Shown one piece after another: positions 46,969 to 56,727 of a stretch of 64,000 nucleotides of DNA. Every line of letters begins with the position of its first letter. Position 1 is the first letter of the stretch. Origin of the DNA: an uncultured Psychrobacter sp. (lineage in GTDB: Bacteria > Pseudomonadota > Gammaproteobacteria > Pseudomonadales > Moraxellaceae); assembly GCA_947495055.1 (NCBI GenBank), contig CANLXO010000015.1, positions 1 through 64,000 on the forward strand, written 5' to 3'. Under the pieces are notes generated by a model. The model was not told where the DNA came from, made no database searches, and saw only the letters and a list, made by a program, of their open reading frames with translations. Position numbers and translations under genes: made by a program.

Positions 46969-48912
46969 TTACGACTTTTTGTCTTCGTCCACTTCAGTGA
47001 ACTCAGCATCTACGACATCATCATCCGCTTGGGTAGCGTCAGCTGATTCTGTGCTTTGTTGGAACTGACCTGGGTCCATACCTTCCGCGCCAGCACCACT
47101 ATCAGCGTAGATCTTTTGGCTGACAGGTAAGAAAGCGTTATCTAGCGCTTCAAGCTTAGCTTTGATATCGTCATGGTCGTCTTCTTTAGTCGCGGCTTCA
47201 AGATCAGAGATAGCAGTCTCTACTGATGATTTCTCTTCTTCAGTGACTTTATCTTCTGCTTCTTTAAGGGCTTTTTGTACCGCATGGATACGGCCGTCTG
47301 CTTCGTTACGCACTTGCGCAAGATTTGCAAACTTCTCATCTTCAGCAGCGTTCGCTTCTGCGTCTTGTACCATTTGCTCGACTTCTTCATCCGACAAGCC
47401 AGAGTCTGCTTTAATCTGGATACTTTGTGCTTTACCCGTACCTTTATCAGTCGCTGAGATGTTCATGATACCATCAGCATTGATGTCGAAAGTTACTTCG
47501 ATTTGCGGTAGACCGCGCGGCGCTGGTGGAATGTCAGTCAAGTCAAAACGACCCAATAGTTTATTTTGGTTAGCAATCTTACGCTCACCTTGATAGACCT
47601 GAATGGTAACCGCTGGCTGGTTGTCTTCTGCCGTCGAGAACACTTGTGATTTCTTGGTAGGAATCATGGTGTTTTTCTCGATAACTGGCGTCATCACACC
47701 GCCCATCGTTTCGATACCTAGCGTCAATGGCGTGACATCAAGCAATAGTACGTCGGTTTTGTCGCCTGACAATACTGCGCCTTGGATCGCTGCACCTGCT
47801 GCTACTGCTTCATCAGGGTTAACGTCTTTACGTGGCTCTTGACCGAAGAAGTCTTCTACTTGCTTCTGTACTAATGGCATACGCGTCTGACCACCGACCA
47901 AAATAACGTCGTCGATATCAGATAATTTGATGCCAGCATCTTCTAGAGCAATCTTACAAGGACCCATCGTACGCTTGACTAGATCTTCAGTAAGGCCTTC
48001 TAGCTTTGAGCGGCTAATGGTAATAACCAAATGCTTAGGACCATTGCTGTCTGCTGTGATATAAGGCAAGTTGACTTCAGTGCTTTGGGCGCTTGATAGC
48101 TCAATCTTTGCTTTTTCAGCAGCTTCTTTTAGACGCTGCATGGCAAGAGAATCACCCTTTAGGTTAACATCCTGCTGCTTTTTGAACTCATCAACCAGAT
48201 AATCAATAAGCGCTGAATCAAAATCTTCACCACCCAAGAATGTATCACCGTTGGTCGCTAGGACTTCAAACTGCTGCTCACCATCGACATCAGCGATTTC
48301 GATGATTGATACGTCAAAAGTACCACCACCTAAGTCATATACGGCAACGGTGCTATCGCCTTGCTTTTTATCCATACCATAGGCAAGGGCTGCGGCAGTT
48401 GGCTCGTTGATAATACGCTTGACATCAAGACCTGCAATTTTACCCGCGTCTTTGGTTGCTTGACGCTGTGAGTCGTTGAAGTAGGCAGGAACGGTGATGA
48501 CCGCTTCAGTAACATTTTCGCCCAAATAGTCTTCAGCAGTCTTCTTCATCTTTTTCAAGATCTCAGCTGACACTTGCGGCGGCGCTAATTTTTTGCCATT
48601 GATTTCGACCCAAGCATCACCGTTATCCGCTTTTGCGATCTTATACGGGACCATGCCGATATCTTTTTGCACGACTTTGTCATCAAAACGACGACCAATC
48701 AGACGCTTAATGGCAAACAGCGTGTTCTTTGGATTGGTGACCGCTTGACGCTTAGCTGATTGACCAACGAGTGTTTCGTCGTCTTTGTAAGCGACGATTG
48801 AAGGCGTAGTGCGCGTACCTTCAGCGTTCTCGATGATCTTGACGCTATCGCCTTCCATTACCGCGACGCATGAGTTGGTGGTTCCTAAATCAATACCGAT
48901 TACTTTACCCAT
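46969..48912 (-). CDS. dnaK: Chaperone Hsp70
   Basis: DnaK binds exposed hydrophobic segments and refolds them with DnaJ and GrpE in an ATP cycle. The 647-residue protein has the ATPase start [17 protein letters not shown], the phosphate loops [13 protein letters not shown] and [12 protein letters not shown], the linker [16 protein letters not shown], and an acidic C-terminus ending [13 protein letters not shown]. grpE lies upstream on the same strand; dnaJ is not in the window. AGGAGC precedes ATG 48912. A heat-shock-type promoter lies at 49071-49099. Confidence 0.98.
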   Translation of the reverse strand: MGKVIGIDLGTTNSCVAVMEGDSVKIIENAEGTRTTPSIVAYKDDETLVGQSAKRQAVTNPKNTLFAIKRLIGRRFDDKVVQKDIGMVPYKIAKADNGDAWVEINGKKLAPPQVSAEILKKMKKTAEDYLGENVTEAVITVPAYFNDSQRQATKDAGKIAGLDVKRIINEPTAAALAYGMDKKQGDSTVAVYDLGGGTFDVSIIEIADVDGEQQFEVLATNGDTFLGGEDFDSALIDYLVDEFKKQQDVNLKGDSLAMQRLKEAAEKAKIELSSAQSTEVNLPYITADSNGPKHLVITISRSKLEGLTEDLVKRTMGPCKIALEDAGIKLSDIDDVILVGGQTRMPLVQKQVEDFFGQEPRKDVNPDEAVAAGAAIQGAVLSGDKTDVLLLDVTPLTLGIETMGGVMTPVIEKNTMIPTKKSQVFSTAEDNQPAVTIQVYQGERKIANQNKLLGRFDLTDIPPAPRGLPQIEVTFDINADGIMNISATDKGTGKAQSIQIKADSGLSDEEVEQMVQDAEANAAEDEKFANLAQVRNEADGRIHAVQKALKEAEDKVTEEEKSSVETAISDLEAATKEDDHDDIKAKLEALDNAFLPVSQKIYADSGAGAEGMDPGQFQQSTESADATQADDDVVDAEFTEVDEDKKS

Positions 48913-49070
48913 AATTGAGTGCTCCTAATTTTTTGATTTAATAGTTGTGTTGAGGTGCCAGTTTCATTGAGACGCTTTGAGTGACTAACTTAATTTATAG
49001 TTATTAACTCCTAACATATAAACTCAAACAAAACCGACATATCAGACCGTAGTTGGTCACTTGTTGCTTT

Positions 49071-49099
49071 ATATCGGTTTAGGTGCGCATTTTTTCAAG
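49071..49099 (-). promoter_or_regulatory. Candidate sigma-32 promoter of dnaK
   Basis: On the minus strand CTTGAAA (49099-49093) is followed after 14 bp by ACCGATAT (49078-49071). This fits the sigma-32 consensus CTTGAAA-N13/14-CCCCATNT well in the -35 box and at five of seven positions in the -10 box. It would let dnaK be induced separately from grpE. Confidence 0.6.
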
Positions 49100-49197
49100 T
49101 CAATGCTTGGCTAAACCCTAGTTTTTGTGTGAAGTTTTGTGAATACCCTTAGTATAAACAAGGGTTTCATCATTTATTGCTTAATTTACTGCTTAAA

Positions 49198-49824
49198 TTA
49201 TTGACCGACGCGCACCATAGCAGGACGCAATAGACGACCATTTAAGCTATAGCCTTTTTGTAATACTGTACCGACTGTATCCGCCTCGGCATCGCTATCG
49301 ATGCCGACTGCTTCATGCATATCAGCATTGAACTTCTCACCCATAGGGTCAACGACTTCAACGCCGTTTTTGTTTAGTACCGCAAGCAAAGCTTTGTGCG
49401 TCAGTTGTACGCCTTCTGCCACAGGATCATCAGCGTTAGCGCTTTCAATAGCACGCTCTAAATTATCGACAATCTCTAGTAGCTCGCGGGCAAATTTTTG
49501 CAGAGCGAACTTTTTGCTTTTATCCGCTTCTTGCTCCATGCGTTTTTGCGCATTATAAGCTTCGGCATTAGCGCGCGCTGTACCCTCTTTGGCCTGCTTG
49601 ACTTCGCCTTCTAACTCTTTAATACGTGCCTCAAAAACGCCTAAATCAATCTCGCTCTCAATCGTTTGATGCTTGCCTGAATTATTGGCAGGATCGAACT
49701 CATCCATAGTCTCAGAGAGAACGCTCTCATTAAGATCTAGATTATTGTGTGCCGTTTGCTCATCAATATTATTAGTATTTTGATTTGAGTGACTGGTGTT
49801 TTGATTTGAATTGTTCTCGCTCAT
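49198..49824 (-). CDS. grpE: Nucleotide exchange factor GrpE
   Basis: GrpE releases ADP from DnaK. The 208-residue protein has a Asn/Gln/Ser-rich disordered N-terminus (about 1-30), a long coiled coil (about 65-120, with IKELEGEVKQAKEGTARANA), and the C-terminal beta domain with DPMGEKFNADMHEAVG and LLRPAMVRVGQ. Strong AAGGAG precedes ATG 49824. A 285-bp gap before dnaK contains a separate promoter. Confidence 0.96.
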   Translation of the reverse strand: MSENNSNQNTSHSNQNTNNIDEQTAHNNLDLNESVLSETMDEFDPANNSGKHQTIESEIDLGVFEARIKELEGEVKQAKEGTARANAEAYNAQKRMEQEADKSKKFALQKFARELLEIVDNLERAIESANADDPVAEGVQLTHKALLAVLNKNGVEVVDPMGEKFNADMHEAVGIDSDAEADTVGTVLQKGYSLNGRLLRPAMVRVGQ

Positions 49825-50304
49825 GATAGCTCCTTTATTTTAATCAAAGATGTAAACTTGCTTTTATACCTAGTTTAATGGCCTCTATTAACCGTTTATA
49901 TGAATGCGGCCTAATAGCTGATTGATAAAGGCTATAGGCACTGATTTCAAGCCTATTAATAAGGATAATTTTACTAATAGTAAGGTATGTTCTAAAGCTG
50001 TCGCTATACCTAAATAGGTATCAGCACAGGCGCAGCTATTTGGCAAAGTGTAAACCACATATCTGGACGAATGATGCCATTGTCAATACTTGTGTAAAAA
50101 ACGATTTACAAAAGGTACAAGAAGGTCATGTTATTCCAAATTTTTTACTGTCTGTATATAAACCATTACTAAACAAAACCCACCTCATCTCACAGCTACT
50201 TTATTATCACCTGAAATAATTATTATTAATATCTTATACATATAACAGCTTAGCGTAAACGTCGGCCTTAGAGCCAACAACGTACTAAGAAAGAGAGTAG
50301 ACCT
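49825..50304. other. Divergent intergenic region between grpE and a lipase gene
   Basis: These 480 bp hold the grpE promoter, with a possible sigma-32 -35 box CTTGAAA on the minus strand at 49951-49945 but a poor -10. They also hold a 16-bp palindrome ATACCTA-AA-TAGGTAT at 50006-50021, with a further AGGTAT half site at 49983-49988. No gene is seen. Confidence 0.55.
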
Positions 50305-51723
50305 ATGAGAAATGTTACATCAAATTCATCGATAACATCGCTCAACACTTGGCTGAGCAAGACAGCAGCGACGTTCGATAAAAACGATAGCCAGTCTGAT
50401 CTTGCTCCTATAGAAAAAGTTGCAAGCTATCATGATAGCGAGAGTGCAGTTGATGATCGCTACCGCTTTATCGGTGAAAAACTTGCCAGCTACCTACCTA
50501 CGAGCGACTATCAGCAGCACGCTTTGCATTACGTATTAAAAGGTATCGGCTACTTACCAGATCCACTGCTTGAGAATTTAGTCGGTCGCCTAAAAGGTCC
50601 GACGTCTAAGCAATATCTGCATGCTGATGCGCACATGCGCCTTATTATCGCGGTCAACAGTAAGCTTAAAACGCCGCTACACGTTGATAAAATGCAAGAG
50701 CTGCGTCAAAGATTCGCCGCTGACTCTGTTGCTATGCAAGCGCCAAAAGTATGGCAGCAAGAGGATGCGACTAAGAGCAATATCAAACGCTTTATTAAAA
50801 AAGACGATATAGCTGTCAACTGGCAGGATAAGACTATTGCTAATGCTGATGATGGCGATATGACAGTACGCTGCTATCAGGCGACAGCGGGAAATAAAAC
50901 GCAAGCTAAGATTAATCCTGACGAAACTGTAATGCTGTTCTTTCATGGCGGCGGATTCTGTATCGGTGATGTCGATACCCATCACGAGTTCTGTCATGCA
51001 GTATGTGAGCAGACAGGCTGGCCAGTTGTCAGCGTCGATTATCGTCTATCTCCTGAGTATTCAGCGCCTGTAGCACTTAGAGACTGCATTACTGCTTATG
51101 CGTGGCTTGCGGACAACTGTCAAAGCCTTGGCGCTTCTGCTAAGCGTATCGTATTAGCAGGGGATAGTGCAGGCGGCGGTCTATCGACGTTAGTGGCGCA
51201 GCAAGTTATTACGCCAGTACAAAGCACATGGGCAGATTTGGGTGCTGAAGGTCAAAAAACGTTTGGGCTATTAAAGGATCTGCCTGCGCCGCTTGCACAA
51301 ATGCCGCTATATCCTGTGACCGATGTTGAGACTGACTATCCAAGCTGGGAGCTGTACGGGGAAGGTTTGCTATTAGATCATGCTGACGTAGCAGTGTTTG
51401 ATGCGGCATGCCTTGCCAATAGTCCGCTATCACGTGATCATGTCCTTATCTCACCGATGATTGGCGATAACAGCCGAGTATGCCCAACCTATGTGGTCGC
51501 CTCCGAGCTTGATGTGTTGCGTGATGAGGCCTTTGCTTATGCCAAGCAATTAGAGAGTTTTGGTATTGCTACGCAGACCTACACGGTACTTGGCGCGCCG
51601 CATGGTTTTATTCACTTGATGAGTGTACATCAAGGTATAGCCAAAGAGACGCATGATATTATTAAAGGTTTTGCTCAGTTTGTGAGTGAGGTTATTAGCA
51701 CACAAGCTAAACTTGCGGCCTAA
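50305..51723 (+). CDS. Lipase/esterase, hormone-sensitive-lipase family
   Basis: This 472-residue alpha/beta hydrolase has a long N-terminal region (about 1-205) before the catalytic domain. It has oxyanion-hole HGGGF (214-218), nucleophile GDSAGG (S288), acid D403 (ASELDVLRDEA) and H433 (GAPHGFIHLM). This matches the HSL-type lipases described from cold-adapted Moraxella/Psychrobacter strains. No signal peptide is evident. It is unrelated in detail to the shorter esterase at 22.9 kb, though both belong to the same family. Confidence 0.88.
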   Translation: MRNVTSNSSITSLNTWLSKTAATFDKNDSQSDLAPIEKVASYHDSESAVDDRYRFIGEKLASYLPTSDYQQHALHYVLKGIGYLPDPLLENLVGRLKGPTSKQYLHADAHMRLIIAVNSKLKTPLHVDKMQELRQRFAADSVAMQAPKVWQQEDATKSNIKRFIKKDDIAVNWQDKTIANADDGDMTVRCYQATAGNKTQAKINPDETVMLFFHGGGFCIGDVDTHHEFCHAVCEQTGWPVVSVDYRLSPEYSAPVALRDCITAYAWLADNCQSLGASAKRIVLAGDSAGGGLSTLVAQQVITPVQSTWADLGAEGQKTFGLLKDLPAPLAQMPLYPVTDVETDYPSWELYGEGLLLDHADVAVFDAACLANSPLSRDHVLISPMIGDNSRVCPTYVVASELDVLRDEAFAYAKQLESFGIATQTYTVLGAPHGFIHLMSVHQGIAKETHDIIKGFAQFVSEVISTQAKLAA

Positions 51724-51746
51724 AAATAAAATAAGTTTTATTTTTA

Positions 51747-52877
51747 TCATTTATTGCCCGTCAAAGTAATTAGCCAAATCTCAGCACGCGAGCCCAATCG
51801 AAACGGAATCCCCCAAAAGCCATAACCTGAGGACACCACAAAGTGACCTTGGTTTATGGCTTCATAGCCGTAGCCTATCCTGTTTATAGCCTTGACAATG
51901 AAATTTGCAGGAAACACTTGCCCATTATGAGTATGTCCTGAGACTTGCAGATCTATAGGTAGCTGGCTGTGCTCCATAATATCGCTTGGTCTGTGATCTA
52001 GCAGGATAATAGGCTCTGCCGTATCGGTTTGTGCTAACAGATCTGTGGTTGCCACACGCTTACTCTTGTGATTATCAAAACGTCCCACTAGCCATAGCGG
52101 ATCGCCCTTGTGCTCAATTCGTAGCACTTCATCGTTTAATAACTGTACGCCAGCCTCTCGCAGCGCCTCGCTGATCGATTGCTCATGACCATATAAATCA
52201 TGATTGCCAAGCGTAGCATAAACACCATACGGCACAGCAGCGCAAAGTTTGGCTAAATTCACTGCCATATTATAGTCATTAAACGCTTGTGTATTATCAT
52301 CCATGATATCGCCTGGCATAAGCAAAATGTCTGCTTGATGATCAATAAGGAGCTGATGCAATTTGTCAAGCGCTCTATTACCAAATAAGCGTCCGATATG
52401 TAAATCACTCGCTAGCGCTAAGCGTAGTGGATGAGATAAGTGCTTATCTATCTGGATACTTAGCTTGCGCACGACGGGCACATAAGCGCTATAAAGCGCG
52501 TAGACAAACAATCCTATCAATGTAAATAATGCCAGCACTCGCAAGCCAACCTCTAATCTAATGGATTGCATTGACGCTACGCTAGTAAACGAGGCCAAAA
52601 GCCAGTATCCACCATAAAAAATACTGATAACCAGCGCAGTCAGCATAATAAAATGCATGATTAGCATCCACATACTCACCCAGCGATAGCTATTGGCAAA
52701 TGCTCTTTTAACGCTTAGTACCAGCAAAATATTGGTAATCGCAAACACAATAACCCATACTGCGACTTTTGATGTGGAGGTGCTCCAAGGCGCCAGCCAC
52801 CACTGTAAGCTAAGTGCCGCGCCCGTACTAAAGAGCTGTAATAGCATAAATACAGTAATAAAAAACGTGTAGCGCAT
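51747..52877 (-). CDS. Membrane-anchored metallophosphoesterase, YkuE/YaeI-like, copy 1
   Basis: From ATG 52877 this has 376 residues. There are four N-terminal membrane spans, then a calcineurin-type phosphoesterase domain with metal-binding motifs ASDLHIGRLFGNR, MPGDIMDD, TLGNHDLYG and the C-terminal SGHTHNGQVFP. The frame extends to 52934, but this would run into the terminator of the preceding gene, and AGGA precedes 52877. Related enzymes remove headgroups in envelope lipid metabolism, but the substrate here is unknown. Confidence 0.85.
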   Translation of the reverse strand: MRYTFFITVFMLLQLFSTGAALSLQWWLAPWSTSTSKVAVWVIVFAITNILLVLSVKRAFANSYRWVSMWMLIMHFIMLTALVISIFYGGYWLLASFTSVASMQSIRLEVGLRVLALFTLIGLFVYALYSAYVPVVRKLSIQIDKHLSHPLRLALASDLHIGRLFGNRALDKLHQLLIDHQADILLMPGDIMDDNTQAFNDYNMAVNLAKLCAAVPYGVYATLGNHDLYGHEQSISEALREAGVQLLNDEVLRIEHKGDPLWLVGRFDNHKSKRVATTDLLAQTDTAEPIILLDHRPSDIMEHSQLPIDLQVSGHTHNGQVFPANFIVKAINRIGYGYEAINQGHFVVSSGYGFWGIPFRLGSRAEIWLITLTGNK

Positions 52878-52940
52878 GCGGTGTCCTAGAGCTGGTTTGA
52901 GTACAGATATGAGAACGGGCCCAACCAAAATCAATAAAAA

Positions 52941-52968
52941 AGCCTCTTCATAGTAGAGGCTGATAAGT
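52941..52968 (-). terminator. Terminator between the two metallophosphoesterase genes
   Basis: AGCCTCT (52941-52947) and AGAGGCT (52955-52961) pair around a 7-nt loop. On the minus strand the hairpin is followed by TTTTTTATT, at positions below 52941. Confidence 0.78.
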
Positions 52969-52973
52969 CATTA

Positions 52974-54053
52974 TTAAGATGTTGATTGTAAATGTATCAT
53001 CCAAATCTCAGAGCGGGTGCCGAGTCTAAAGGGCACAGGGCCAAACCCGTAGCCTGAGGTGACCAAAAACTGCGTGCCTCCTAGCTTCTTTGCGCCATAA
53101 TTAAGCGGCTCGAACCAACTCTTTAGTATCGTTAACGGGAATATCTGCCCGCCATGCGTATGACCGGACAAGTGCAAATCTACTGGCAAGCCACTGATCT
53201 CATCCATCGTTGAGGGGCGATGCTCCAAGAATACGACAGGCTTTTGGGTATCCACTTGCTTGAGTAGCGTATCTGCTGATAACCTCGTCAAATCAACATC
53301 GTCTGAGCGTCCAACCAGCCATACCGCATCATCTAACAACACACTCTCGCTATCGAGCGCGGTGATACCAGCCGCTTCCACAGCTTGAGTAATCGCTTCA
53401 TCATAGCCTCGGTAATCATGATTGCCAAGCGTCGCATAAACGCCAAGCGGCGCTTTTAGCTGCGATAATTGCTTATGCATATTGGTATTGTCATAAGCGA
53501 TGGTCGTATCATTCATGATGTCGCCTGCGATAACAACCACGTCAGGGTTTTGCTCATCAACCAAATCAACCATTTTCTTTATTTGCCGATTCCCAAACCA
53601 TCTACCCAAATGGGTATCAGAGATTAGCGCGATATCCATTGGCTTATCCAACGGTTTGTCTGTCGTAACCGTCAATCTATGCACCACTGGTGAATACGCA
53701 TTGAATACGGCTAAGCTAGCAATACTGACAAAAGTGACGATAGCAAATAAACGTATAAACTTCGCATTTGGATTTTGTCTATACCCTTTGGATAAGATAA
53801 ACCAAACCACAGCCGTTATGGCTACCGCATAGAGCATAAAGCCTTGCAAGATAGCGACCACTAGATAGACGTGAAAACGCTCATACCAAAATTCAGTAAA
53901 GCCGTAAACGAGTATGGCATTGTTAAATACAAAAATCGCTAGAACCAGCGCCACTTTACTAATCGCCCTTTTAGGCCTAATTAACCATAAAAGAATCATG
54001 CTGGTCATAATAGCAAGCAGCTGGGTGAAAGTGATAAAGAACCACATAGCCAT
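52974..54053 (-). CDS. Membrane-anchored metallophosphoesterase, YkuE/YaeI-like, copy 2
   Basis: This paralogue of the next gene has 359 residues from ATG 54053. It has four membrane spans in the first 130 residues, then ISDTHLGRWFGNRQI, IAGDIMNDT, TLGNHDYRG and SGHTHGGQIFP, the same metal-binding set as copy 1. C-terminal YGFGPVPFRLGTRSEIW also matches copy 1. A TTG at 54062 would add three residues. The tandem pair differs mostly in the membrane part. Confidence 0.85.
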   Translation of the reverse strand: MAMWFFITFTQLLAIMTSMILLWLIRPKRAISKVALVLAIFVFNNAILVYGFTEFWYERFHVYLVVAILQGFMLYAVAITAVVWFILSKGYRQNPNAKFIRLFAIVTFVSIASLAVFNAYSPVVHRLTVTTDKPLDKPMDIALISDTHLGRWFGNRQIKKMVDLVDEQNPDVVVIAGDIMNDTTIAYDNTNMHKQLSQLKAPLGVYATLGNHDYRGYDEAITQAVEAAGITALDSESVLLDDAVWLVGRSDDVDLTRLSADTLLKQVDTQKPVVFLEHRPSTMDEISGLPVDLHLSGHTHGGQIFPLTILKSWFEPLNYGAKKLGGTQFLVTSGYGFGPVPFRLGTRSEIWMIHLQSTS

Positions 54054-54147
54054 ATCTAACAAAGTGAATATAAAGCTATCTTACGGTACAACGACCTAAA
54101 GCGAAATAGTGCTAGTCAGTTTTCACGAACACTTCATAAAAAATCCT

Positions 54148-54606
54148 TTAACGCTTATCAGGGGCGATTTTACAAATGCCATTAGCGCAGGCTTGTGTCA
54201 CTGCTTTACCATAAATCAATTTGGTTACCCAGTTTGGAATACGGTAGCGATTACGCGCAATCGTAGGATAAATAAAGTCGCCCAGCTGTTTAATAACAGG
54301 CAAATACAGCATCGATGCCCACTTCACGCCGCCCACCTTATAGAGCAGTCTGATAGCATCCATATGCGTATACCAGTGACCTTGATCGGTCTGGACACAC
54401 AGATAAGTCATAGCATCAGCGCGGCTAAACCCAGCCGCTAGTAACTCATCTATACCTCTATCTACTGAAATCAATTTAATACCCTTTGGATTACGAATTT
54501 GCATACTGTGCGCTTCTGTACTACAGAGCACGCAACTGTCGTCGTAGTACATAGTGATGGCGGTAACCTTTGATTTTGAGCGATTGTCTTTATTTAAAAT
54601 AATCAT
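54148..54606 (-). CDS. DCC family thiol-disulfide oxidoreductase-like (DUF393)
   Basis: This 152-residue protein has the family signature YYDDSCVLCSTEAH, in which two cysteines are separated by two residues after Asp-Asp, and the C-terminal YPTIARNRYRIPNWV. The family is predicted to have a thioredoxin-like fold, but its substrates are unknown. GGAG precedes ATG 54606. It lies directly downstream of the desaturase gene on the same strand and may be co-transcribed with it. Confidence 0.82.
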   Translation of the reverse strand: MIILNKDNRSKSKVTAITMYYDDSCVLCSTEAHSMQIRNPKGIKLISVDRGIDELLAAGFSRADAMTYLCVQTDQGHWYTHMDAIRLLYKVGGVKWASMLYLPVIKQLGDFIYPTIARNRYRIPNWVTKLIYGKAVTQACANGICKIAPDKR

Positions 54607-54669
54607 CTGCGGGCTCCTTCATTTATTATGTTGAACTTATTATGTTGAACATGACTTTTACAGTATTTC

Positions 54670-55515
54670 TTATAGTATGGTATCGCTCTGCATGACTTTA
54701 TGACTTCTCGTCTTTTGCGAATAGCTAGGTGCTAACATAGGTATCACAGGTTGCTGCGTCCACTCAGGTGCCTGCGCATCCAAACGCTTAGCGAGCTCTG
54801 GCAAATGGTTGGTCGGTACCGCTGGAAATAGATGATGCTCGATGTGATAGAGCAGATTAAAAGTCAGCAGATTGATTAGCGGATGGCGCTCGCTACGGGC
54901 ATAAACTCGCTCATCACAGCCATGATGGACGCTCCATACCGCAAAGAAGCCGACCATAGTATTGGCAAGTATCATAACGAGCACGTGATAGACCAAGACA
55001 GGATGCATAGTAATAAGCGCTGTAACAATAACCGCTGATATTAATATCATATCAATGGCGATAAGCAAGCGATTATGGCGACTGCCATGGGTCAGACCGA
55101 ACCACTGAATCGCTATTGAAAATAGTCCGCCGCCGAGTATCGCTTGATACCAAGGCAGACGTGCCCAGTTGCCCTCGACATCGCTCTCCCCTAATGGGTC
55201 ACGATGATGATTGAGGTGAGTATGGCGAATCGCATGCGTACTACAGAGCATAGTGATACTGAGCGCAAATAGCATGAGCTCGGTCGCCATCTTGCCGACG
55301 CCTAAAGTGCGATGATAGCAATCATGCGCCTGACGTAGTGCGGCGGTAAAAAAGAAAAACGTTGCCACTAATGCCAATAACCAAAACTCTTGCCACGCGC
55401 TCCACCATGATAACAAAAGAAAAGGAAGTGATAGCAATACATTGTAGATAGCTTCAACAGGACGCAGTTGACGTAAGTCTTGCCACTTTATTTGACTGAG
55501 CGAAGGATGCCGCAT
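54670..55515 (-). CDS. Membrane fatty-acid desaturase
   Basis: This di-iron desaturase introduces a double bond into membrane lipid acyl chains. The 281-residue protein has the three histidine boxes HDCYH (64-68), HTHLNHH (98-104, usual form HxxHH) and HIEHH (224-228), between paired membrane segments. It is somewhat shorter than acyl-CoA desaturases because the loop before the third box is short. AAGGAGA precedes ATG 55515. A 20-bp inverted repeat 54 bp upstream is shared with two nearby genes, one of which encodes a regulator. Confidence 0.87.
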   Translation of the reverse strand: MRHPSLSQIKWQDLRQLRPVEAIYNVLLSLPFLLLSWWSAWQEFWLLALVATFFFFTAALRQAHDCYHRTLGVGKMATELMLFALSITMLCSTHAIRHTHLNHHRDPLGESDVEGNWARLPWYQAILGGGLFSIAIQWFGLTHGSRHNRLLIAIDMILISAVIVTALITMHPVLVYHVLVMILANTMVGFFAVWSVHHGCDERVYARSERHPLINLLTFNLLYHIEHHLFPAVPTNHLPELAKRLDAQAPEWTQQPVIPMLAPSYSQKTRSHKVMQSDTIL

Positions 55516-55568
55516 GAGGTTCTCCTTGATTAGTATCTATATAAATATTGAATCACTGCATTTACTTT

Positions 55569-55588
55569 ATTTCTGTCAAAACTGAAAT
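55569..55588. promoter_or_regulatory. Putative GbsR/MarR operator, site 1 (desaturase)
   Basis: ATTTCTGTCAAAACTGAAAT, an imperfect inverted repeat, lies 54 bp upstream of the desaturase start. It differs from site 2 at two positions and from site 3 at one. Confidence 0.65.
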
Positions 55589-55689
55589 TAATAGTTAAAT
55601 AACTAGACGGCTCGTAAACTGTGTCCAAACCGCCTAACTATATTTAACCGTTACTACGTTGCTTAAAACTTGAAAAATAAACTTGAGAA

Positions 55690-55703
55690 GTTTCACATGA
55701 AAC
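55690..55703. promoter_or_regulatory. parS-like site, intergenic
   Basis: GTTTCACATGAAAC with A on the left and A on the right matches parS except for one central base (ACATGA for ACGTGA) and the outer left base. Confidence 0.5.
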
Positions 55704-55733
55704 AAAATTAATTTTCATGTTCATAAAGGTGCC

Positions 55734-56696
55734 CTACTTCTGCTCTTCTAAGGCCTGTTTGAGCGTCGGTTGTTTAAACTTATAGCCTGCGTCCTGTAGT
55801 GCTTGTGGCAATACTTTTTGACCATCGATAAGTAAGGTCGACATCTCACCAAACATCAGCTTGAGCAAAAATTCTGGTAGAGTGAAGATCGTTGGGCGAT
55901 GTAGCCAAGCGCCAAAGGTTTTGGTAAAGGTATGATTGCTCACAGGATTGGGTGCGGTTAAGTTGTAGACGACAGCAGGTGTATCAGTAGTTGTCTTAAT
56001 CGCATTGTTCTGCGTCACTTGGCTACTAGTGCCATTATTAACATGCTGCTCAATAATAAATATCGTAGCCCCTACCCAGTCCTCACGACTAATCCAGCTC
56101 ATGATTTGCTGGCCATCACCCAGTTGTCCGCCAACACCCATTTTAAATGGCAGCATCAGCTTGTCCAGCATACCGCCGTCAGGATGCATCACCACGCCCG
56201 TACGTACAATGGCAACAGGTACACCATAGGCAGTCGCTTTGAGCGCGAGTTGCTCCCACGTGTCACAAAGTTTATGAGCAAAATCTGTCTTGTAGTCGCT
56301 GCTTTCAGTTAATGGCTTGTCGCCTTGGGTGCCATACCAGCCAATCGCTGAGCCACTCACCATCAGTTTAGGCTTGGTGCTACTACGAGCAACGTATTCC
56401 AGTAATGATTCGGTTGGTTTCACGCGGCTGACAAGCAATTGCTCTTTGCGCTCATCGCTCCAGCGCGAGTCGGCGATACCTGCTCCTGCTAAATTCAATA
56501 TCACATCGAAGCTATCATCGCTCTTAGCAAGCTCATCATAGCTCATCATACTGACGCGGCTTGGATGCGCTTGCGTACTATCACGAGTGAGCCAAGTAAC
56601 ATGCACCTCTTTATCGTCGCCTTGATAACGGCTGATGATCTCTTGACTAAAAGCACTACCCAAAAACCCTGAACCACCGCTGATTAAAATCTTCAT
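55734..56696 (-). CDS. NAD-dependent epimerase-like SDR39U1 family protein (YfcH-like)
   Basis: From ATG 56696 the protein has 320 residues. It begins MKILISGGSGFLGSA with the dinucleotide-binding loop, and continues with NLAGAGIADSRWSDERKEQLL, SGSAIGWYGT, RTGVVMHPDGGML and a C-terminal PEFLLKLMFGEMSTLLIDGQKV, all typical of the YfcH family. Two adjacent ATGs (56699, 56696) follow AAGGAAG. The frame is open to 56792, but that part overlaps the upstream gene and is not conserved. The role is unknown. Confidence 0.87.
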   Translation of the reverse strand: MKILISGGSGFLGSAFSQEIISRYQGDDKEVHVTWLTRDSTQAHPSRVSMMSYDELAKSDDSFDVILNLAGAGIADSRWSDERKEQLLVSRVKPTESLLEYVARSSTKPKLMVSGSAIGWYGTQGDKPLTESSDYKTDFAHKLCDTWEQLALKATAYGVPVAIVRTGVVMHPDGGMLDKLMLPFKMGVGGQLGDGQQIMSWISREDWVGATIFIIEQHVNNGTSSQVTQNNAIKTTTDTPAVVYNLTAPNPVSNHTFTKTFGAWLHRPTIFTLPEFLLKLMFGEMSTLLIDGQKVLPQALQDAGYKFKQPTLKQALEEQK

Positions 56697-56727
56697 CATA
56701 TCTTCCTTATTCGTTATGATTTGTGCG

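Noticed and set aside
47162..47842. Plus-strand open frames inside dnaK
   Set aside because: They are antisense to a highly conserved gene, lack ribosome binding sites, and their Ser/Ala-rich translations reflect codon bias of dnaK.
49923..49951. Sigma-32 promoter directly before grpE
   Set aside because: CTTGAAA is present, but no acceptable CCCCAT-type -10 box is at 13-15 bp, so I did not list it as a feature.
56417..56430. Fifth parS-like site (GGTTTCACGCGG) in the SDR39U1 gene
   Set aside because: Only the left half matches; the right half lacks GAAAC.
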